NCBI GenBank assembly: GCA_004015825.1
Contig: SAYS01000016.1
Coordinates: 62,001-126,000 of the forward strand
Length of the DNA stretch: 64,000 bases
Direction of reading: 5' to 3'
Origin: Halovenus amylolytica
Lineage (GTDB): Archaea > Halobacteriota > Halobacteria > Halobacteriales > Haloarculaceae
In this document: piece by piece, positions 18,395 through 28,212 of the stretch
Numbering within the stretch: the stretch's first letter is position 1
How the letters are laid out: each line of letters begins with the position of its first letter
Notes under the pieces: model-generated
What the model saw: the letters and a program-made list of their open reading frames with translations, nothing else
What the model was told of the DNA's origin: nothing
The model's database searches: none
Program-made: the position numbers and the translations under genes

Positions 18395-19738
18395 ATGGAC
18401 CGAAACATCGCGGAGATTCAAGAGCACGACCTTCGATCTGTGTGGTAGAACGAAGAGAGGGATTTTACCCGCTGGTTGAGGGAACACATCGAATTGCTAG
18501 CAGTTATCAGCGATTGGCATTCAAAATGGTGTTTTGCTCTTCCGGAACTGTGGGGAGTGATCTCGGATGGGCCGGGCATGGATGGGTTCGAATTCTTGCG
18601 GGTCGTCCGAGAGGAGTATCCTGACCTCCCGTTTATCCTCTTACCGGCAAGGGAAGCGAGGCCGTTGCCAGCGACGCTATCTCCGCGGGTGTCACTGACT
18701 ATCTCCAGAAGTGCAGCGGGACCGAACAGTACGAACTCCTGGCAAACCGGATCCGTAACGCCGTCCAGGCCAGGCGCGAAGCACAACTGGCCGACAGACA
18801 GGAAGAACTGATGCGTCTAACCGAGTTCGCCGGTGATACGGGTGGCTTCGAGTTAGACGTTGAGACCGGCGACATTCTGCATACTGACGGAGTTCGTCGA
18901 ATCCAGATGCTTCCAGAAGAACCAGACCTCACGTTTGAAACCGGCATCAAAGAGTTCCATCCGGATGACCAACCGGACATCCAACAAACTATCGACCGCG
19001 CACTCCGGACAGGCAAACAGACACACGCACCTGGCGGTACCGGCCCACCGGCGGTGAGGAACGACACCTAGAGATGACGTCACTTCTACGATGGCCAACA
19101 GGGACACGACGACAATCCAGGGAGCCATCCACGATGTCACCGACCGCCGGGAGCGCCAGCAGGAACTCAAATCGGAACGTCGGTTCAGTGAGCAGGCACT
19201 CAATGCACTGGACGACCTGTTCTACGTCATCAACGCAGACGGCAGCCTTCGACGGTGGAACTGCCGGGTTCCTGTAATCACGGGCTATCCCGAGTCGGAA
19301 CTCGACGACATGCGAGTGACTGATAGTGTTTGTTGCGGTAATTTTCGTGACCACGTTACAAATATCGGTGTTTCACGCCATGTAACCGATGTCTTGTTAC
19401 ACGACGGCGGTAAAGACTCGCAACAAACACTATGAGGTATTCCCCGAAGACGCACGCGAGACAGTTACCAAGGCGGTTGAAACAGTCCTGGCAGAGGGCC
19501 AAAGCACGATTGAAGTAGACCTACTCACCGCTGACGGTGAGCGGATCCCCTACGAGTTCACCGGGGCACGTCCGACCGACCCTGACGGACAGAGGACTGG
19601 ACTGGTTGGGATCGGACGGAACCTGACTGCCCGCAGACAGCGTGAACATCGGTTTCAAGCACTCGTGGAAGAATCCAACGATCTCATCTCGGTTATTGAC
19701 GCTGACGGCGTATTCGAATATCAGAGTCCCCGGTCTGC
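18395..19738 (+). pseudogene. Broken receiver-PAS sensor kinase gene
   Basis: Fragments in two frames give a receiver domain (SDGPGMDGFEFLRVVREEYPDLPFIL, then VTDYLQKCSGTEQYELLANRIRNAV after a frame change), a PAS/PAC region (ELDVETGDILHTDGVRRIQML, GAIHDVTDRRERQQEL) and further PAS domains (DDLFYVINADGSLRRWN). There is an early stop near 18447, frameshifts near 18640 and 19050, a 109-bp element inside a PAS domain at 19324, and loss of the kinase end near 19738, where the convergent gene begins. It is related to the family of the intact kinase at 11137. Confidence 0.75.
19324..19432 (+). mobile_element. 109-bp inverted-repeat element, copy 3, inside a PAS domain
   Basis: Termini TAGTGTTTGTTGCG, flanked by TGA at 19321-19323 and 19433-19435. 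Reading across without the element and one TGA restores VTEVFPEDAR, a continuous PAS frame, so the insertion site is exact. It differs from copy 5 by a single base. Confidence 0.9.
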
Positions 19739-19927
19739 TTATAGGCGGCTGTACAGTGTCCATCCGATGGCCGAGACCGCGACGATGATCCCAATAGCTG
19801 CAGGAATAGTGTTCTCAGAGCCGGTGAACGACCAGCCGAAAATCAGATAGCCGACGACCGCAATCAGCGCGACGATCGCTCCGATGGCTCTGACCGCTGC
19901 TGACTCCGAGCGACCTGCTCCGGGCAT
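19739..19927 (-). CDS. Small two-span membrane protein
   Basis: 62 aa starting MPGAGRSESAAVRAIG. Two hydrophobic helices are separated by a short polar loop (GAIVALIAVVGYLIFGW and IPAAIGIIVAVSAIGW). This layout is common among small haloarchaeal membrane proteins of unknown function. Its 3' end abuts the broken kinase gene. Confidence 0.55.
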   Translation of the reverse strand: MPGAGRSESAAVRAIGAIVALIAVVGYLIFGWSFTGSENTIPAAIGIIVAVSAIGWTLYSRL

Positions 19928-20133
19928 ATATAAGCGGAACCCGCATACGATATTAAATCTACGGCCAAAGTTGCGAGTGCTGAAACGTTGTCTGTCTGAT
20001 TTTATCACATGCTGTATGTTGAAAACCCAATTTTCTATATAGATAATCGGGTAAAATATCCCGTTGATCAGGGGTGTCGATTTGCCGGTGACATATTCAA
20101 CAGTTAAATAGATCCCATTCAAACGAGAATAAG

Positions 20134-20619
20134 ATGCCCTCCACAAACAGACGGCGGTTTCTTGCATCAGTCGGAGCAGTCAGTATCGGGAGTTTCGCAG
20201 GGTGTGCGATGTTCTCTGAGCAGTCACCGCCAGCAGGAAGCCTTCGATTCGAGAACGATTATCATTTGCCGCACTTGATTCGGTTAGAGGTCACGGACAT
20301 CGGTTCCGAGCCTAGTACGGGTGCCGATGGCGTAACTGGGACTGTCACTGTACCAGCCTCGCAACGCAACGTAACGACAGCAACGACGGTTAGACCCGAT
20401 AGCAGCCAAACCTTCGAGAGTGTCTTTACCAAGTCCGTGTGGTACGGTGTTCAGTTTACACTTGATGGGGAATTACCGGGGGATAATTCGGGGACAACAC
20501 GGTTTAATCCAGCCGCCGATGATGGGGGAAGTTACGAATTTCTTACTGGTCATGTGTACGAGTCTGGTGAGTTTTCATGGGAAGTAAGGAAAACCGACGA
20601 TGCAGGCTCGTTCAATTAA
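20134..20619 (+). CDS. Putative Tat-exported lipoprotein
   Basis: 161 aa. The N-terminus NRRRFLASVGAVSIGSFAGCA contains a twin-arginine motif and a lipobox Cys, typical of haloarchaeal Tat lipoproteins. The mature part is beta-rich (SLRFENDYHLPHLIRLEVTDIG and later strands) and resembles small immunoglobulin-like extracellular domains, but I cannot name a family. It would be lipid-anchored outside the membrane. Local DNA is AT-rich upstream. Confidence 0.65.
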   Translation: MPSTNRRRFLASVGAVSIGSFAGCAMFSEQSPPAGSLRFENDYHLPHLIRLEVTDIGSEPSTGADGVTGTVTVPASQRNVTTATTVRPDSSQTFESVFTKSVWYGVQFTLDGELPGDNSGTTRFNPAADDGGSYEFLTGHVYESGEFSWEVRKTDDAGSFN

Positions 20620-20742
20620 TAGCCACACACTCCTGACCACAACCCTCTTTCCGGGAATGAGACAGGGGCCACTGAAGGACGATGACTGTCACCGTATTTG
20701 AAATCGGTCGAAACCGTCTCCAAGTTCTATCGTTCGCTGCGG

Positions 20743-20970
20743 TTATGACTTCCCCTCGCGGTAGCCAATTCCTCCCGCTTTTGCCGTTGTTTTGAGAATT
20801 CTGAAAGAACCAACGAAAATTCTGATGAAGAGAATTCCGCCCCCGAGAACAACCAACGTTCTTGAGAGTCCGATTCCCCAAGCTTGAGGAATAAATACTC
20901 CGAGGAGGAATAGGGCTAAACCAATCCAGAACACTTCATTTCGTTGGGAGAGGGCTGTGAATGTGTCCAC
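20743..20970 (-). CDS. Small two-span membrane protein
   Basis: 75 aa: MDTFTALSQRNEVFWIGLALFLLGVFIPQAWG and a second hydrophobic segment TLVVLGGGILFIRIFVG, ending with a basic tail. No family recognised. It lies next to another small membrane-protein gene on the same strand. Confidence 0.5.
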   Translation of the reverse strand: MDTFTALSQRNEVFWIGLALFLLGVFIPQAWGIGLSRTLVVLGGGILFIRIFVGSFRILKTTAKAGGIGYREGKS

Positions 20971-21052
20971 CGTAATTATATGATAGTTGGTGAGTGTATA
21001 AGTATCTTCGTCAGCTGGTTTCTACTGGCTATACATCACAGCCACAATTGCT

Positions 21053-21301
21053 TCAGCGATGACCGACACGCCAGCAATCCCAAGAATTGCCACTGGGGTT
21101 GGACTGGCTCAGAAGGTTCTGGTCGAACACGTCCCATTCAAGCAATATACCGAGACCAACAAAGATAGCAGCACATCCGCCAACGAACCCGGAAACTGAC
21201 CAAAATGAGAGTCCGCTTTGGATGATTGCCAGTGCCAATCGAGATACAAGAAGCATTCCCGTTAGTAGTGGTGCCACGCCAATCGTCTGTCTGGAGGGCA
21301 T
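21053..21301 (-). CDS. Small membrane protein
   Basis: 82 aa with two hydrophobic segments (VAPLLTGMLLVSRLALAII and SVSGFVGGCAAIFVGLGILL) and a polar tail. No family recognised. Same strand as the gene at 20743; the gap of about 80 bases could allow co-transcription. Confidence 0.45.
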   Translation of the reverse strand: MPSRQTIGVAPLLTGMLLVSRLALAIIQSGLSFWSVSGFVGGCAAIFVGLGILLEWDVFDQNLLSQSNPSGNSWDCWRVGHR

Positions 21302-21433
21302 ACAGGCGGTTCAATCAACTACCGTTCTAGTGATCGATCTGATACGTACTGATATGAACGATAGCAAACTGTGTGTAACTCGTATGTGAATCACAACCAT
21401 TAGGTGCTTGCACTAACCGAATAAGACCCACAG

Positions 21434-22174
21434 ATGCCCTCCATCCAGACGAACGGTTTGACGAAACAATTTGGTGACGAGATTGTTGCAGTCGATAATC
21501 TCGATCTCACTATTAACGAAGGTGAAATATTCGACTTTCTTGGTCCCAATGGTGCCGGGAAGTCGACGACAATTAATCTGCTACTCGACTTCATCAGGCC
21601 AACAAAAGGATCAGCAACGGTACTCGGTATGAACGCCCAAGCGGAACCCGCCGCGATCCGTGACCGGATCGGTGTCCTCCCCGAGGGGTATGGCTTCGAC
21701 AACTATCTCACTGGTCGTGAGTATGTCGAGTGGGCCATCGAGACGAAAGCCGCGAACGATGATCCTGACGAAATACTCGATATAGTTGGTATTCTTGACG
21801 AGGCAGACCGAACGGCGGCCGGCTACTCGAAAGGGATGCAACAGCGACTGGCCTTCGGTATGGCTCTGGTTGATGATCCGGAGTTGTTGATACTGGATGA
21901 ACCGTCCACGGGACTAGATCCGAACGGTATGCAACAGATGCGCTCGGTGATTCGTGAGCGGGCCGAGGCGGGCACGACCGTCTTCTTTTCGAGTCATATA
22001 CTCTCTGAAGTTGAGGAGGTGTGTGACCGGGTTGGCGTGATGAACGACGGCCAACTCGTCGCCATGGATACAATCGATAATCTTCGAGCCGAGATGGGCG
22101 GTCAGGCCAGTCTCGAATTATTACCGTGTTGTACTATCAGATCAGACGTTATCCAGATATATCTAGATAATTGA
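21434..22174 (+). CDS. Orphan ABC transporter ATP-binding protein, C-terminus altered
   Basis: 246 aa. Walker A GPNGAGKST, signature YSKGMQQRLAFGMAL (the variant seen in DrrA/NatA-type exporters), Walker B LLILDEPSTGLDP and the switch His in FFSSHILSEVEEV are all intact. Related proteins are about 300 aa; here homology stops near residue 230 (AEMGGQASLEL), followed by a short unrelated tail. No permease gene accompanies it. It is either a truncated remnant or an orphan ATPase. It stands opposite the end of the ribosomal operon. Confidence 0.7.
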   Translation: MPSIQTNGLTKQFGDEIVAVDNLDLTINEGEIFDFLGPNGAGKSTTINLLLDFIRPTKGSATVLGMNAQAEPAAIRDRIGVLPEGYGFDNYLTGREYVEWAIETKAANDDPDEILDIVGILDEADRTAAGYSKGMQQRLAFGMALVDDPELLILDEPSTGLDPNGMQQMRSVIRERAEAGTTVFFSSHILSEVEEVCDRVGVMNDGQLVAMDTIDNLRAEMGGQASLELLPCCTIRSDVIQIYLDN

Positions 22175-22227
22175 TGTATCTACGTATTGTCGGCGGAATG
22201 AGAAGGTGTGAGTGAAATATTACTTCC

Positions 22228-22246
22228 GTGATAACATTGTTATCAC
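22228..22246 (-). terminator. Hairpin just after secY, possible operon terminator
   Basis: Perfect 8-bp stem GTGATAAC / GTTATCAC with a 3-nt loop, two bases after the secY stop, followed on the minus strand by AT-rich sequence. It may end or protect the 3' end of the ribosomal operon transcript. Confidence 0.5.
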
Positions 22247-22248
22247 AG

Positions 22249-23739
22249 CTATCCGAACATCTTGCGCATCATCGGATGCATCTCCATCAGTTGCTCTTCA
22301 GCGATCTCCTCGTAGAGCTTGTAGGTGATCGAGACTGTCAGTAGCAGTCCAGTCCCTGTCACGCCACCGATCGTTCCGAGCATGTTCGCGGAGACGGCGA
22401 GCAGGCCGACGAGCGCACCGCCGATGACGGTCACCTGCGGGATGTACTGTTCGAGCACGCGCTCGATACTGCGGACGTTCTGGCGGAAGCCGGGGATCTG
22501 CATCCCGGAGCCGTGGATCTGCTGTGCCGTCGCCTCCGGTCCCATATCCGTCGTCTTCACCCAGAAGATGGCGAAGATGGCACCGCCGACGACCATGATC
22601 GTCAGATCGATCCCGACCCGGAGCAAGATCTCCCAGACCTCGTTCCCGCCACCGAAGCCAGCGAACCACATCCAGTCCTGTGGGGACTGGACAGGCGAGA
22701 GGAAGTAGAACAGGCCGCCCTGTGCCTGTCCTTGGGCGTCGTACGTACCCAGCCAGGCAGGCAAGCTGCCCAACTGCGTGTCGAGGATACGGCCCATGAA
22801 CTGGACGTTCATCTGGAGCGCCCGGACGAGGATCATCGGCAGGACGCTCGCGTAGATGAGTTTGACCGGGAACCGGCCTCGCGCACCTTTGACCCGCGTG
22901 TTCGACAGTGGGATCTCGACACGGACGGATTCGGCGTAGACGACGACCGCGAAGATCGTGATCGTCGTGAAGATGGCGAGCAATCCGAGTTCGAACTCAC
23001 CACCGGGGCCGAGCAGAATATCCTGCAGGCCAGCAGGTGTGAGGACGCTCCCGGACAGCTCCCGATTACCGAAGGCGACCCGGAGCCAGGTCGCGATGAT
23101 CCCGTCGGACTCCGGCCCGAGTAGCTCTCTGAACCCGAGCAGGCCACCCATCATCCGCTGGCTCACGCCGGCGATAATGAACAGCCCGATACCGGAGCCG
23201 ACACCCCACTTGCTCACGATCTCGTCCATGAACAGGATCAGGATACCACCGATGAACACCTGCACGAAGATGATCCACCGCATCCCACCGAGGGAGACGC
23301 CGAGATCACCCGCGACGTTCGGATCCGGCGCCAGGAATCCTGCGAACACCATCGGGATCGCTGTCAGCGCGGTCATGATGACCACGAGCAGCTTCTGAAG
23401 CCCCTGATAGAGCTGTTGATCACGCGGGTTGTTCTGGGTATCCAGACCGAGCAGATCCGCACCGCCGAGCAGTTGCAGGACGATGCTCGCCGTGACGATC
23501 GGACCGATCCCGACCTGCAGGAGCGACCCCTGCGAGCCAGCCAGAATCGATCGGAACTGGCCGAAGACGTCCTGGCCACCTGTCTGAACACCGAACAGCA
23601 AAACGTTCGTCAGGAAAAAGTACAACACGAGAATGCCGGCCGTCCAGCCGAGTTTCCGTTTGAAGGGAACGTGTCCCTCCGGCCGGCGGACCTCGGGCAT
23701 CCGTGTTAGTACAGGTTCAGCGGTATCCTTCCAGCTCAT
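22249..23739 (-). CDS. secY: Protein translocase subunit SecY
   Basis: 496 aa, ten hydrophobic helices, the membrane pore of the Sec translocon working with SecE and SecG/Sec61-beta. It opens with the conserved amphipathic start (PEVRRPEGHVPFKRKLGWT), then FGQFRSILAG in the plug region, VYAESVRVEIPLS before helix 7, and ends EQLMEMHPMMRKMFG. Last gene of the operon, immediately downstream of rpl15, as in most archaea. The adk gene that often follows secY in haloarchaea is absent here. Confidence 0.97.
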   Translation of the reverse strand: MSWKDTAEPVLTRMPEVRRPEGHVPFKRKLGWTAGILVLYFFLTNVLLFGVQTGGQDVFGQFRSILAGSQGSLLQVGIGPIVTASIVLQLLGGADLLGLDTQNNPRDQQLYQGLQKLLVVIMTALTAIPMVFAGFLAPDPNVAGDLGVSLGGMRWIIFVQVFIGGILILFMDEIVSKWGVGSGIGLFIIAGVSQRMMGGLLGFRELLGPESDGIIATWLRVAFGNRELSGSVLTPAGLQDILLGPGGEFELGLLAIFTTITIFAVVVYAESVRVEIPLSNTRVKGARGRFPVKLIYASVLPMILVRALQMNVQFMGRILDTQLGSLPAWLGTYDAQGQAQGGLFYFLSPVQSPQDWMWFAGFGGGNEVWEILLRVGIDLTIMVVGGAIFAIFWVKTTDMGPEATAQQIHGSGMQIPGFRQNVRSIERVLEQYIPQVTVIGGALVGLLAVSANMLGTIGGVTGTGLLLTVSITYKLYEEIAEEQLMEMHPMMRKMFG

Positions 23740-23740
23740 G

Positions 23741-24193
23741 TTACTCCTCGTTATCGTCGTCTGTTAGTTCGACAGCGCCACCTGCGGCCTCGACTTTCTC
23801 GCGAGCGCTCTCGGAGAAGTCGTCTGCAACGACTTCGAGTTCGTTGCGGACCTGGCCGCTGCCCAGTACCTTCACGACGTCAGCGCTGTCGGCACCGTCG
23901 ACGACGTCGTGTGCGTCGATCCGGTAGCCGCCGTCGGTCTCTTCGGCGAGGTCGTCGGCGACCAGCAACGGGGCGTCCTCGTCGAGTTCCCGGATGTCGA
24001 TGGTGGCGACTTCTGTCTGCGCTTTCTCGGGCCGCGTGAAGCCGGATTTCCCGAGTGGTGGATGGTTGTGATGCTCGTGTTTGTCTCGCCCTGCCGCACC
24101 GCGGCCACCCCGATGGCCAGCACCGCGGCGGTTCTTGTGTGTCCCGCCGCCGTGGGTCCGGGAGCCACGCTGTCGTTTCTTTTTGCTTGTCAT
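23741..24193 (-). CDS. rpl15: Ribosomal protein L15 (uL15)
   Basis: 150 aa from the ATG at 24193, chosen because [17 protein letters not shown] is the conserved L15 start. The Gly/His/Arg-rich segment (THKNRRGAGHRGGRG, KHEHHNH) contacts 23S rRNA, and the C-terminal half has the L15 fold (VKVLGSGQV). The start overlaps the rpl30 stop by one base (TAATG), indicating translational coupling. A longer upstream frame is only the shadow of rpl30. Confidence 0.96.
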   Translation of the reverse strand: MTSKKKRQRGSRTHGGGTHKNRRGAGHRGGRGAAGRDKHEHHNHPPLGKSGFTRPEKAQTEVATIDIRELDEDAPLLVADDLAEETDGGYRIDAHDVVDGADSADVVKVLGSGQVRNELEVVADDFSESAREKVEAAGGAVELTDDDNEE

Positions 24194-24657
24194 TATCTCA
24201 TCGCCTCCAGTAGTGTATCGATCTCGTCGGTCTCGTGAATACCGAGCTGCCCACCCGTCGTGACCGGCTGTTTGATCCCCTCGTGGCCGCCGCGTGGCGG
24301 ATGCAGTCGGAGCGTCGGTGAGAGTCCTGCCTCCTGCAGCGTCGTCTCCTCTGCTAGCAGTGCCTCTGCGAGCTCTTCGACGGTGTTGAACCACGTGTTC
24401 TCTTCGACCCACTCGTCGTCGATGTCGGCGTCGCCCTCGGCGGGCTCACCGCGGCGCTCGATGAGGAGTTCGACCGTCTCCTGACTCGGTGTGCCGTGTG
24501 CAACGTAGTCGTTCACTTTCGTCACCATCCCCTCGTAGCTCGGCTCTTCTGGCACGAGAGTGGCGTGGTTGACGCGACCGAGATTCAGCATCTGCAACGT
24601 ATCCAGGGTGTCCTGGTTGATATTTACTTCGCCACGGAGCTGGACGAGTGCTTTCAT
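24193..24657 (-). CDS. rpl30: Ribosomal protein L30 (uL30)
   Basis: 154 aa, the long archaeal form. The start [37 protein letters not shown] is the conserved L30/L7 ferredoxin-like core, and the C-terminal extension contains the [12 protein letters not shown] motif common to archaeal and eukaryotic members. Large-subunit component. Four-base overlap with rps5 upstream. Confidence 0.96.
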   Translation of the reverse strand: MKALVQLRGEVNINQDTLDTLQMLNLGRVNHATLVPEEPSYEGMVTKVNDYVAHGTPSQETVELLIERRGEPAEGDADIDDEWVEENTWFNTVEELAEALLAEETTLQEAGLSPTLRLHPPRGGHEGIKQPVTTGGQLGIHETDEIDTLLEAMR

Positions 24658-25298
24658 TCCTCGACCACCTCTCGTTGCTGTTCACGCACGCGCTGTGGCA
24701 GACGGGCCTCGGCGGCGTTTTGCAACGCGTTGTAGGTCGCTTTCGCGAGGTTGACCGTCGTTCGCGTGTTGCCGTGGCTTTTCGTCCAGGCATCCTCGAC
24801 GCCTGCGAGTTCGAGAACGTGCCCCGGTGTCTCCGCGGCCGCCAGTCCGAGTCCTTTCGGCGCTGGCTTGATCTCGACCTCGACGCTGCCGGCCTTGCCC
24901 GTTGCTTTCCGGATCAGCGAGTGATCGCCACCGGGCTGGTCCTCCCAGGATCCGCTCCCGAGGGGGATCTTCACCAGGTTCAGCTTCCCGATGTCGATGG
25001 CTTTCTGGATCGCACCGCCAACCTGGTCGTCACGGCCTTCCGCGTAGCCGATCAGGCCGTCACGGTTGCCCACGACGACGACACAGCGGAACTTGACTCG
25101 GCGACCCGAGTCGGTCATCCGCTGGACCATGTTGATATCCAGCACCTCGTCTTCCAGATCTGGAACGAGCTGGTCGACCAGTTCCGGTTCTTTCAGTGGC
25201 AGGCCGGAGTTGAGGGCATCCTCCATCGTGTCGATCTCTCCTTCTGCCACTTTCTTTCCTAGGCGGGTCTGTGGGACCCATCCGTCGTCAGCACTCAT
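24654..25298 (-). CDS. rps5: Ribosomal protein S5 (uS5)
   Basis: 214 aa. The double-stranded RNA-binding S5 domain is visible ([43 protein letters not shown]), followed by the C-terminal domain ([17 protein letters not shown]). It takes part in decoding accuracy in the small subunit. It overlaps rpl18 and rpl30 by four bases on each side. Confidence 0.97.
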   Translation of the reverse strand: MSADDGWVPQTRLGKKVAEGEIDTMEDALNSGLPLKEPELVDQLVPDLEDEVLDINMVQRMTDSGRRVKFRCVVVVGNRDGLIGYAEGRDDQVGGAIQKAIDIGKLNLVKIPLGSGSWEDQPGGDHSLIRKATGKAGSVEVEIKPAPKGLGLAAAETPGHVLELAGVEDAWTKSHGNTRTTVNLAKATYNALQNAAEARLPQRVREQQREVVEE

Positions 25299-25855
25299 AG
25301 TTCAACCTCATCTTCGAGTAACGTTTCGCGCAGTTCGTCGAAATGCGCTGGTAGCTCTGTTGCGTCGAACTCCCCGCTGTAGAGGCCGTCCTGTTGCTCG
25401 GCGTACTCGGCGATATGCTCGCCACGCGTGCGCGGCCAGTCGGCCAGCACGTCGTCGTTGTGGGGAATTTCGAGACCGGCGTCGATCGCGCCTTCCTGTA
25501 CTGCGAAGACCTTGTTCCCCGGCGTCGGGGAGTTCAGGCCGATATCGAGGACTGCTTCCTCGATGCCTGCGTCGATCGCACGCAGGCCTGCGAGCAGGCC
25601 GGTGAGATAGGCGGCGGGCATGTTGCCCGTCGGCGCCTCCCAGCCGTACTCTGCGAGATCGTTCGCGTTCGCACTCGCAACTGTCTCGTCGCCCTGTGGC
25701 CCCGTCGTGACCAGCTGCGCCCTGATAGTCGTGTTACTCTTTCGAGCAACCAGCCGTGGTTTGCCGGATTTCAGCAGGCGCAACCGCTGATGGTAATCTG
25801 TTCGGGCCTCGCGGCGACGCCGCATCGGCACCGTATATCGTGGTCCTGTTGCCAT
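25295..25855 (-). CDS. rpl18: Ribosomal protein L18 (uL18)
   Basis: 186 aa, the archaeal length. The start [40 protein letters not shown] is the conserved 5S rRNA-binding region, followed by NDLAEYGW and the [21 protein letters not shown] helix. With L5 it anchors 5S rRNA. Overlaps rps5 by four bases and touches rpl19e. Confidence 0.97.
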   Translation of the reverse strand: MATGPRYTVPMRRRREARTDYHQRLRLLKSGKPRLVARKSNTTIRAQLVTTGPQGDETVASANANDLAEYGWEAPTGNMPAAYLTGLLAGLRAIDAGIEEAVLDIGLNSPTPGNKVFAVQEGAIDAGLEIPHNDDVLADWPRTRGEHIAEYAEQQDGLYSGEFDATELPAHFDELRETLLEDEVEL

Positions 25856-26307
25856 TATACATCACCTCGTAGTTGGTTCGTTATGTAGCGGTCGATGTCC
25901 GCGACGCTGTCGAACTCACCACCGCCGGCCTTGTCGTAGAGATCACGGTAGGTCGAGCGGTCGATTTCGCCCTCGTCACGGAGTTCGCGCAGATGTGACC
26001 GCTGTGCGCGAATGCTTGACTGCCAGTTCTCCTTGGGATCCTCGCGGGCACCGGCTTTCCCTTTGCGGGTGCCGGGACCTTTCTGGTGACCGTACGAGCG
26101 TTTCTTCTGGCGCTCGCGGGCCTTCCCCCGGGAGTTGCCCTTCGGGGTCTCTGCCCGGATCGCACCTTCGTCGACGAGTTCGCGGATATCCTCTCGGGTG
26201 ATCGCCTCCGCGATATCGCTCTGGCGTTCCGGATCGAGCCAGATCTTGTTCTTGCCGACGTCGAGGACGTCCCCTGCGAGTCGTTTCTGTGCACTCAGAT
26301 CTGTCAT
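25855..26307 (-). CDS. rpl19e: Ribosomal protein L19e (eL19)
   Basis: 150 aa. [28 protein letters not shown] is the classic L19e start, followed by a basic [32 protein letters not shown] tract that lies on rRNA and a helical C-terminus with DKAGGGEF. Shared by archaea and eukaryotes. Four-base overlap with rpl32e upstream. Confidence 0.97.
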   Translation of the reverse strand: MTDLSAQKRLAGDVLDVGKNKIWLDPERQSDIAEAITREDIRELVDEGAIRAETPKGNSRGKARERQKKRSYGHQKGPGTRKGKAGAREDPKENWQSSIRAQRSHLRELRDEGEIDRSTYRDLYDKAGGGEFDSVADIDRYITNQLRGDV

Positions 26308-27281
26308 TCTACTTTGACCTCCTCGTAGGTTGGGTTGAGTACGCGAATGCCTTCGTCTTCGGCGACTTCTTCGATTCGCTCGCGTTTGCGTGCGCCGACT
26401 TTCGAAGCGATCCGTACTGCTTCGGTGTCGCCGTCGACACCCTCCAGATCGTCCACGTTGTGGACGCGGACCTCTTCGAAGCCCGAGGGATGTTTGCCCC
26501 GGATTGCTTTCGGTGTCCGGAAGCCGGCCTGCACCTTGTCGCCTTTGCCCTTGATGCCGCGTCGCTGTTTCGAGAGCTGGCCGCGTGGTCGCCGCCAGGA
26601 CGTCGGCACGCGTTTCTTCTTGTGGTAGTCCTGTCGGTTGAACTGCGGTTTGCCCTCACGACGTCGCTGCACGAGCAGTCGTGCGTTCTCGTCGTCCAGG
26701 TCGGGGGTCTTCTCGGCCAGTCCCCGGGCCTGAAGTTCGGTCTCGACGTCTTCGGCTTCCTCTTCGGGCTCTTCGTCTTCGATCTCCGCTTCGACTTCCT
26801 CGCTGACGTCCAGATCGCCGACGTCGGCCTTGATCCGGGCGGCCAGCGCCATCCCGATCCCGCTGACGTTGGCGAGATCGTCCTGGCTCGCACCACGGAC
26901 GTCGTCGACCGTCGTGTAGCCGGCCTCTTCCAGGGCCTCGGCTTTCGACGCGCCGATGCCGCTGATGTCGGTCAGCTCGTCGAATTCGTCGTCGTCGTCG
27001 TCCTCTTCATCGTCTGCGTCAGCTTCGTCGTCTGCATCAGCGTCGTCGCTTTCCTCGTCGCCGCCGAGTTCGTCCACGTCGGCTTCGACGTCGTCGCTGA
27101 TCTCGACTTCGTCGGTCTCTGCCTTGAGTCGGGCGGCCAGCGCCGTGCTGACACCGTCGATGGCCTGGAGCTGCTCCTGGCTCGCTGCGGCGACGTGTTC
27201 GACCGTCTCGTAGCCTGCATCGCGCAGGACCGTTGCTTTCTCTTCGTCAACTCCGCCGAGGTCTGTCAGTTCGTCTGCCAT
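26304..27281 (-). CDS. rpl32e: Ribosomal protein L32e (eL32) with duplicated helix-hairpin-helix extension
   Basis: 325 aa, longer than the roughly 235-245 aa I expect for haloarchaeal L32e. The true L32e core is the last 130 residues ([24 protein letters not shown] to [10 protein letters not shown]). Ahead of it lie two helix-hairpin-helix repeats: residues 1-58 ([39 protein letters not shown]) and about 103-155 ([39 protein letters not shown]), joined by an Asp/Glu-only linker. One repeat is usual in haloarchaea; the second looks like a domain duplication. It is otherwise a normal operon member. Confidence 0.95.
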   Translation of the reverse strand: MADELTDLGGVDEEKATVLRDAGYETVEHVAAASQEQLQAIDGVSTALAARLKAETDEVEISDDVEADVDELGGDEESDDADADDEADADDEEDDDDDEFDELTDISGIGASKAEALEEAGYTTVDDVRGASQDDLANVSGIGMALAARIKADVGDLDVSEEVEAEIEDEEPEEEAEDVETELQARGLAEKTPDLDDENARLLVQRRREGKPQFNRQDYHKKKRVPTSWRRPRGQLSKQRRGIKGKGDKVQAGFRTPKAIRGKHPSGFEEVRVHNVDDLEGVDGDTEAVRIASKVGARKRERIEEVAEDEGIRVLNPTYEEVKVE

Positions 27282-27817
27282 CAGGCGTCACCTCTGTTCG
27301 GTTTCTGTGTAATGTAGACGCCGTCCTGGAAGACCCGCACATCCTTGTCCGTGACGCGCGTCAGCTGTTCGATATCCGCTGCTGTCTGTCCGACTGCCTC
27401 GATATCCGGTCCGGAGAGGTGGACGAGTTCGCCGTCGATCTCGACGTCGGTCTCGCCGTGGATCGGCGCCGTCCGCGGCGCTTTCTCACCGAGGAAGTTC
27501 TCGATGACGATCTCCTCGCCCTCGACGGAGACATCCATCGGGAAGTGAGAGTAGAAGACTTCCATCTCGTACTCCCAGCCCTCGGTGACGCCGTGGAACA
27601 TGTTCCGGATGTGACTCTCGAAGGTGCCGAGCGTCGACATCGTCTTGGCGTCGTCTTCGTCGGTTTCGATTACAACCTCGCCGTCGTCGATACTGACGGA
27701 AATGTCCGGATACCAGAGCCGTCGGGAGACGCTCCCGTTCGGTCCCTCGGCTTCGAAATCGAGGTGATCGACGGTCGCGGTTACCTCCTCCGGTATCTGT
27801 AGTGTTGTTCGTGGCAT
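27281..27817 (-). CDS. rpl6: Ribosomal protein L6 (uL6)
   Basis: 178 aa. Two structurally similar domains are seen, the second including [30 protein letters not shown], the conserved L6 C-terminal rRNA-binding motif. It sits near the sarcin-ricin loop in the large subunit. Start [28 protein letters not shown] is typical. It touches rpl32e and is two bases from rps8. Confidence 0.97.
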   Translation of the reverse strand: MPRTTLQIPEEVTATVDHLDFEAEGPNGSVSRRLWYPDISVSIDDGEVVIETDEDDAKTMSTLGTFESHIRNMFHGVTEGWEYEMEVFYSHFPMDVSVEGEEIVIENFLGEKAPRTAPIHGETDVEIDGELVHLSGPDIEAVGQTAADIEQLTRVTDKDVRVFQDGVYITQKPNRGDA

Positions 27818-27819
27818 CT

Positions 27820-28212
27820 TTAGTAGACGTATGCGATGACCTGGCCACCGATCCCCTGATCGCGTGCCTCGTAGTGGCTCATAACGCCGTGTGAGGTCGT
27901 CACGATGAGGGTCCCGTAGTCACGAGCCGGGAGGTATCGCTTCTCCCATTTCTCGAACTCCTCGGCACCGGCCGAGTAGCGGGGTTTGACGGGGCCGCAT
28001 TCGTTTATCGCTCCTTTCAGTTCGACCTCGAAGTGACCGGCTTTGCCGTCGTCGACGCGCTGGAAGCCGTCGATGTAGTTGCGGTCGTACAGCACTTCCA
28101 GCAAGCTACCGATCTCCTTCGAAGCGGGCGCTACGTTCTGCGTCAGGTGCCCGGCGTTCCCGGCGTTGTCGATTGCCGAAAGCGCGTTGGACAGTGGATC
28201 GTTTCCTGTCAT
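27820..28212 (-). CDS. rps8: Ribosomal protein S8 (uS8)
   Basis: 130 aa from the ATG at 28212, the usual archaeal length. [22 protein letters not shown] is the conserved start, and the C-terminus carries [32 protein letters not shown], with the TSxGxMSxxEA rRNA-binding signature. The ATG overlaps the rps14 stop. A longer upstream frame only reads through rps14 out of frame. Confidence 0.97.
   Translation of the reverse strand: MTGNDPLSNALSAIDNAGNAGHLTQNVAPASKEIGSLLEVLYDRNYIDGFQRVDDGKAGHFEVELKGAINECGPVKPRYSAGAEEFEKWEKRYLPARDYGTLIVTTSHGVMSHYEARDQGIGGQVIAYVY

Noticed and set aside
26289-27317. 342-codon plus frame
   Set aside because: Antisense to rpl32e; its repeats mirror the acidic linker.
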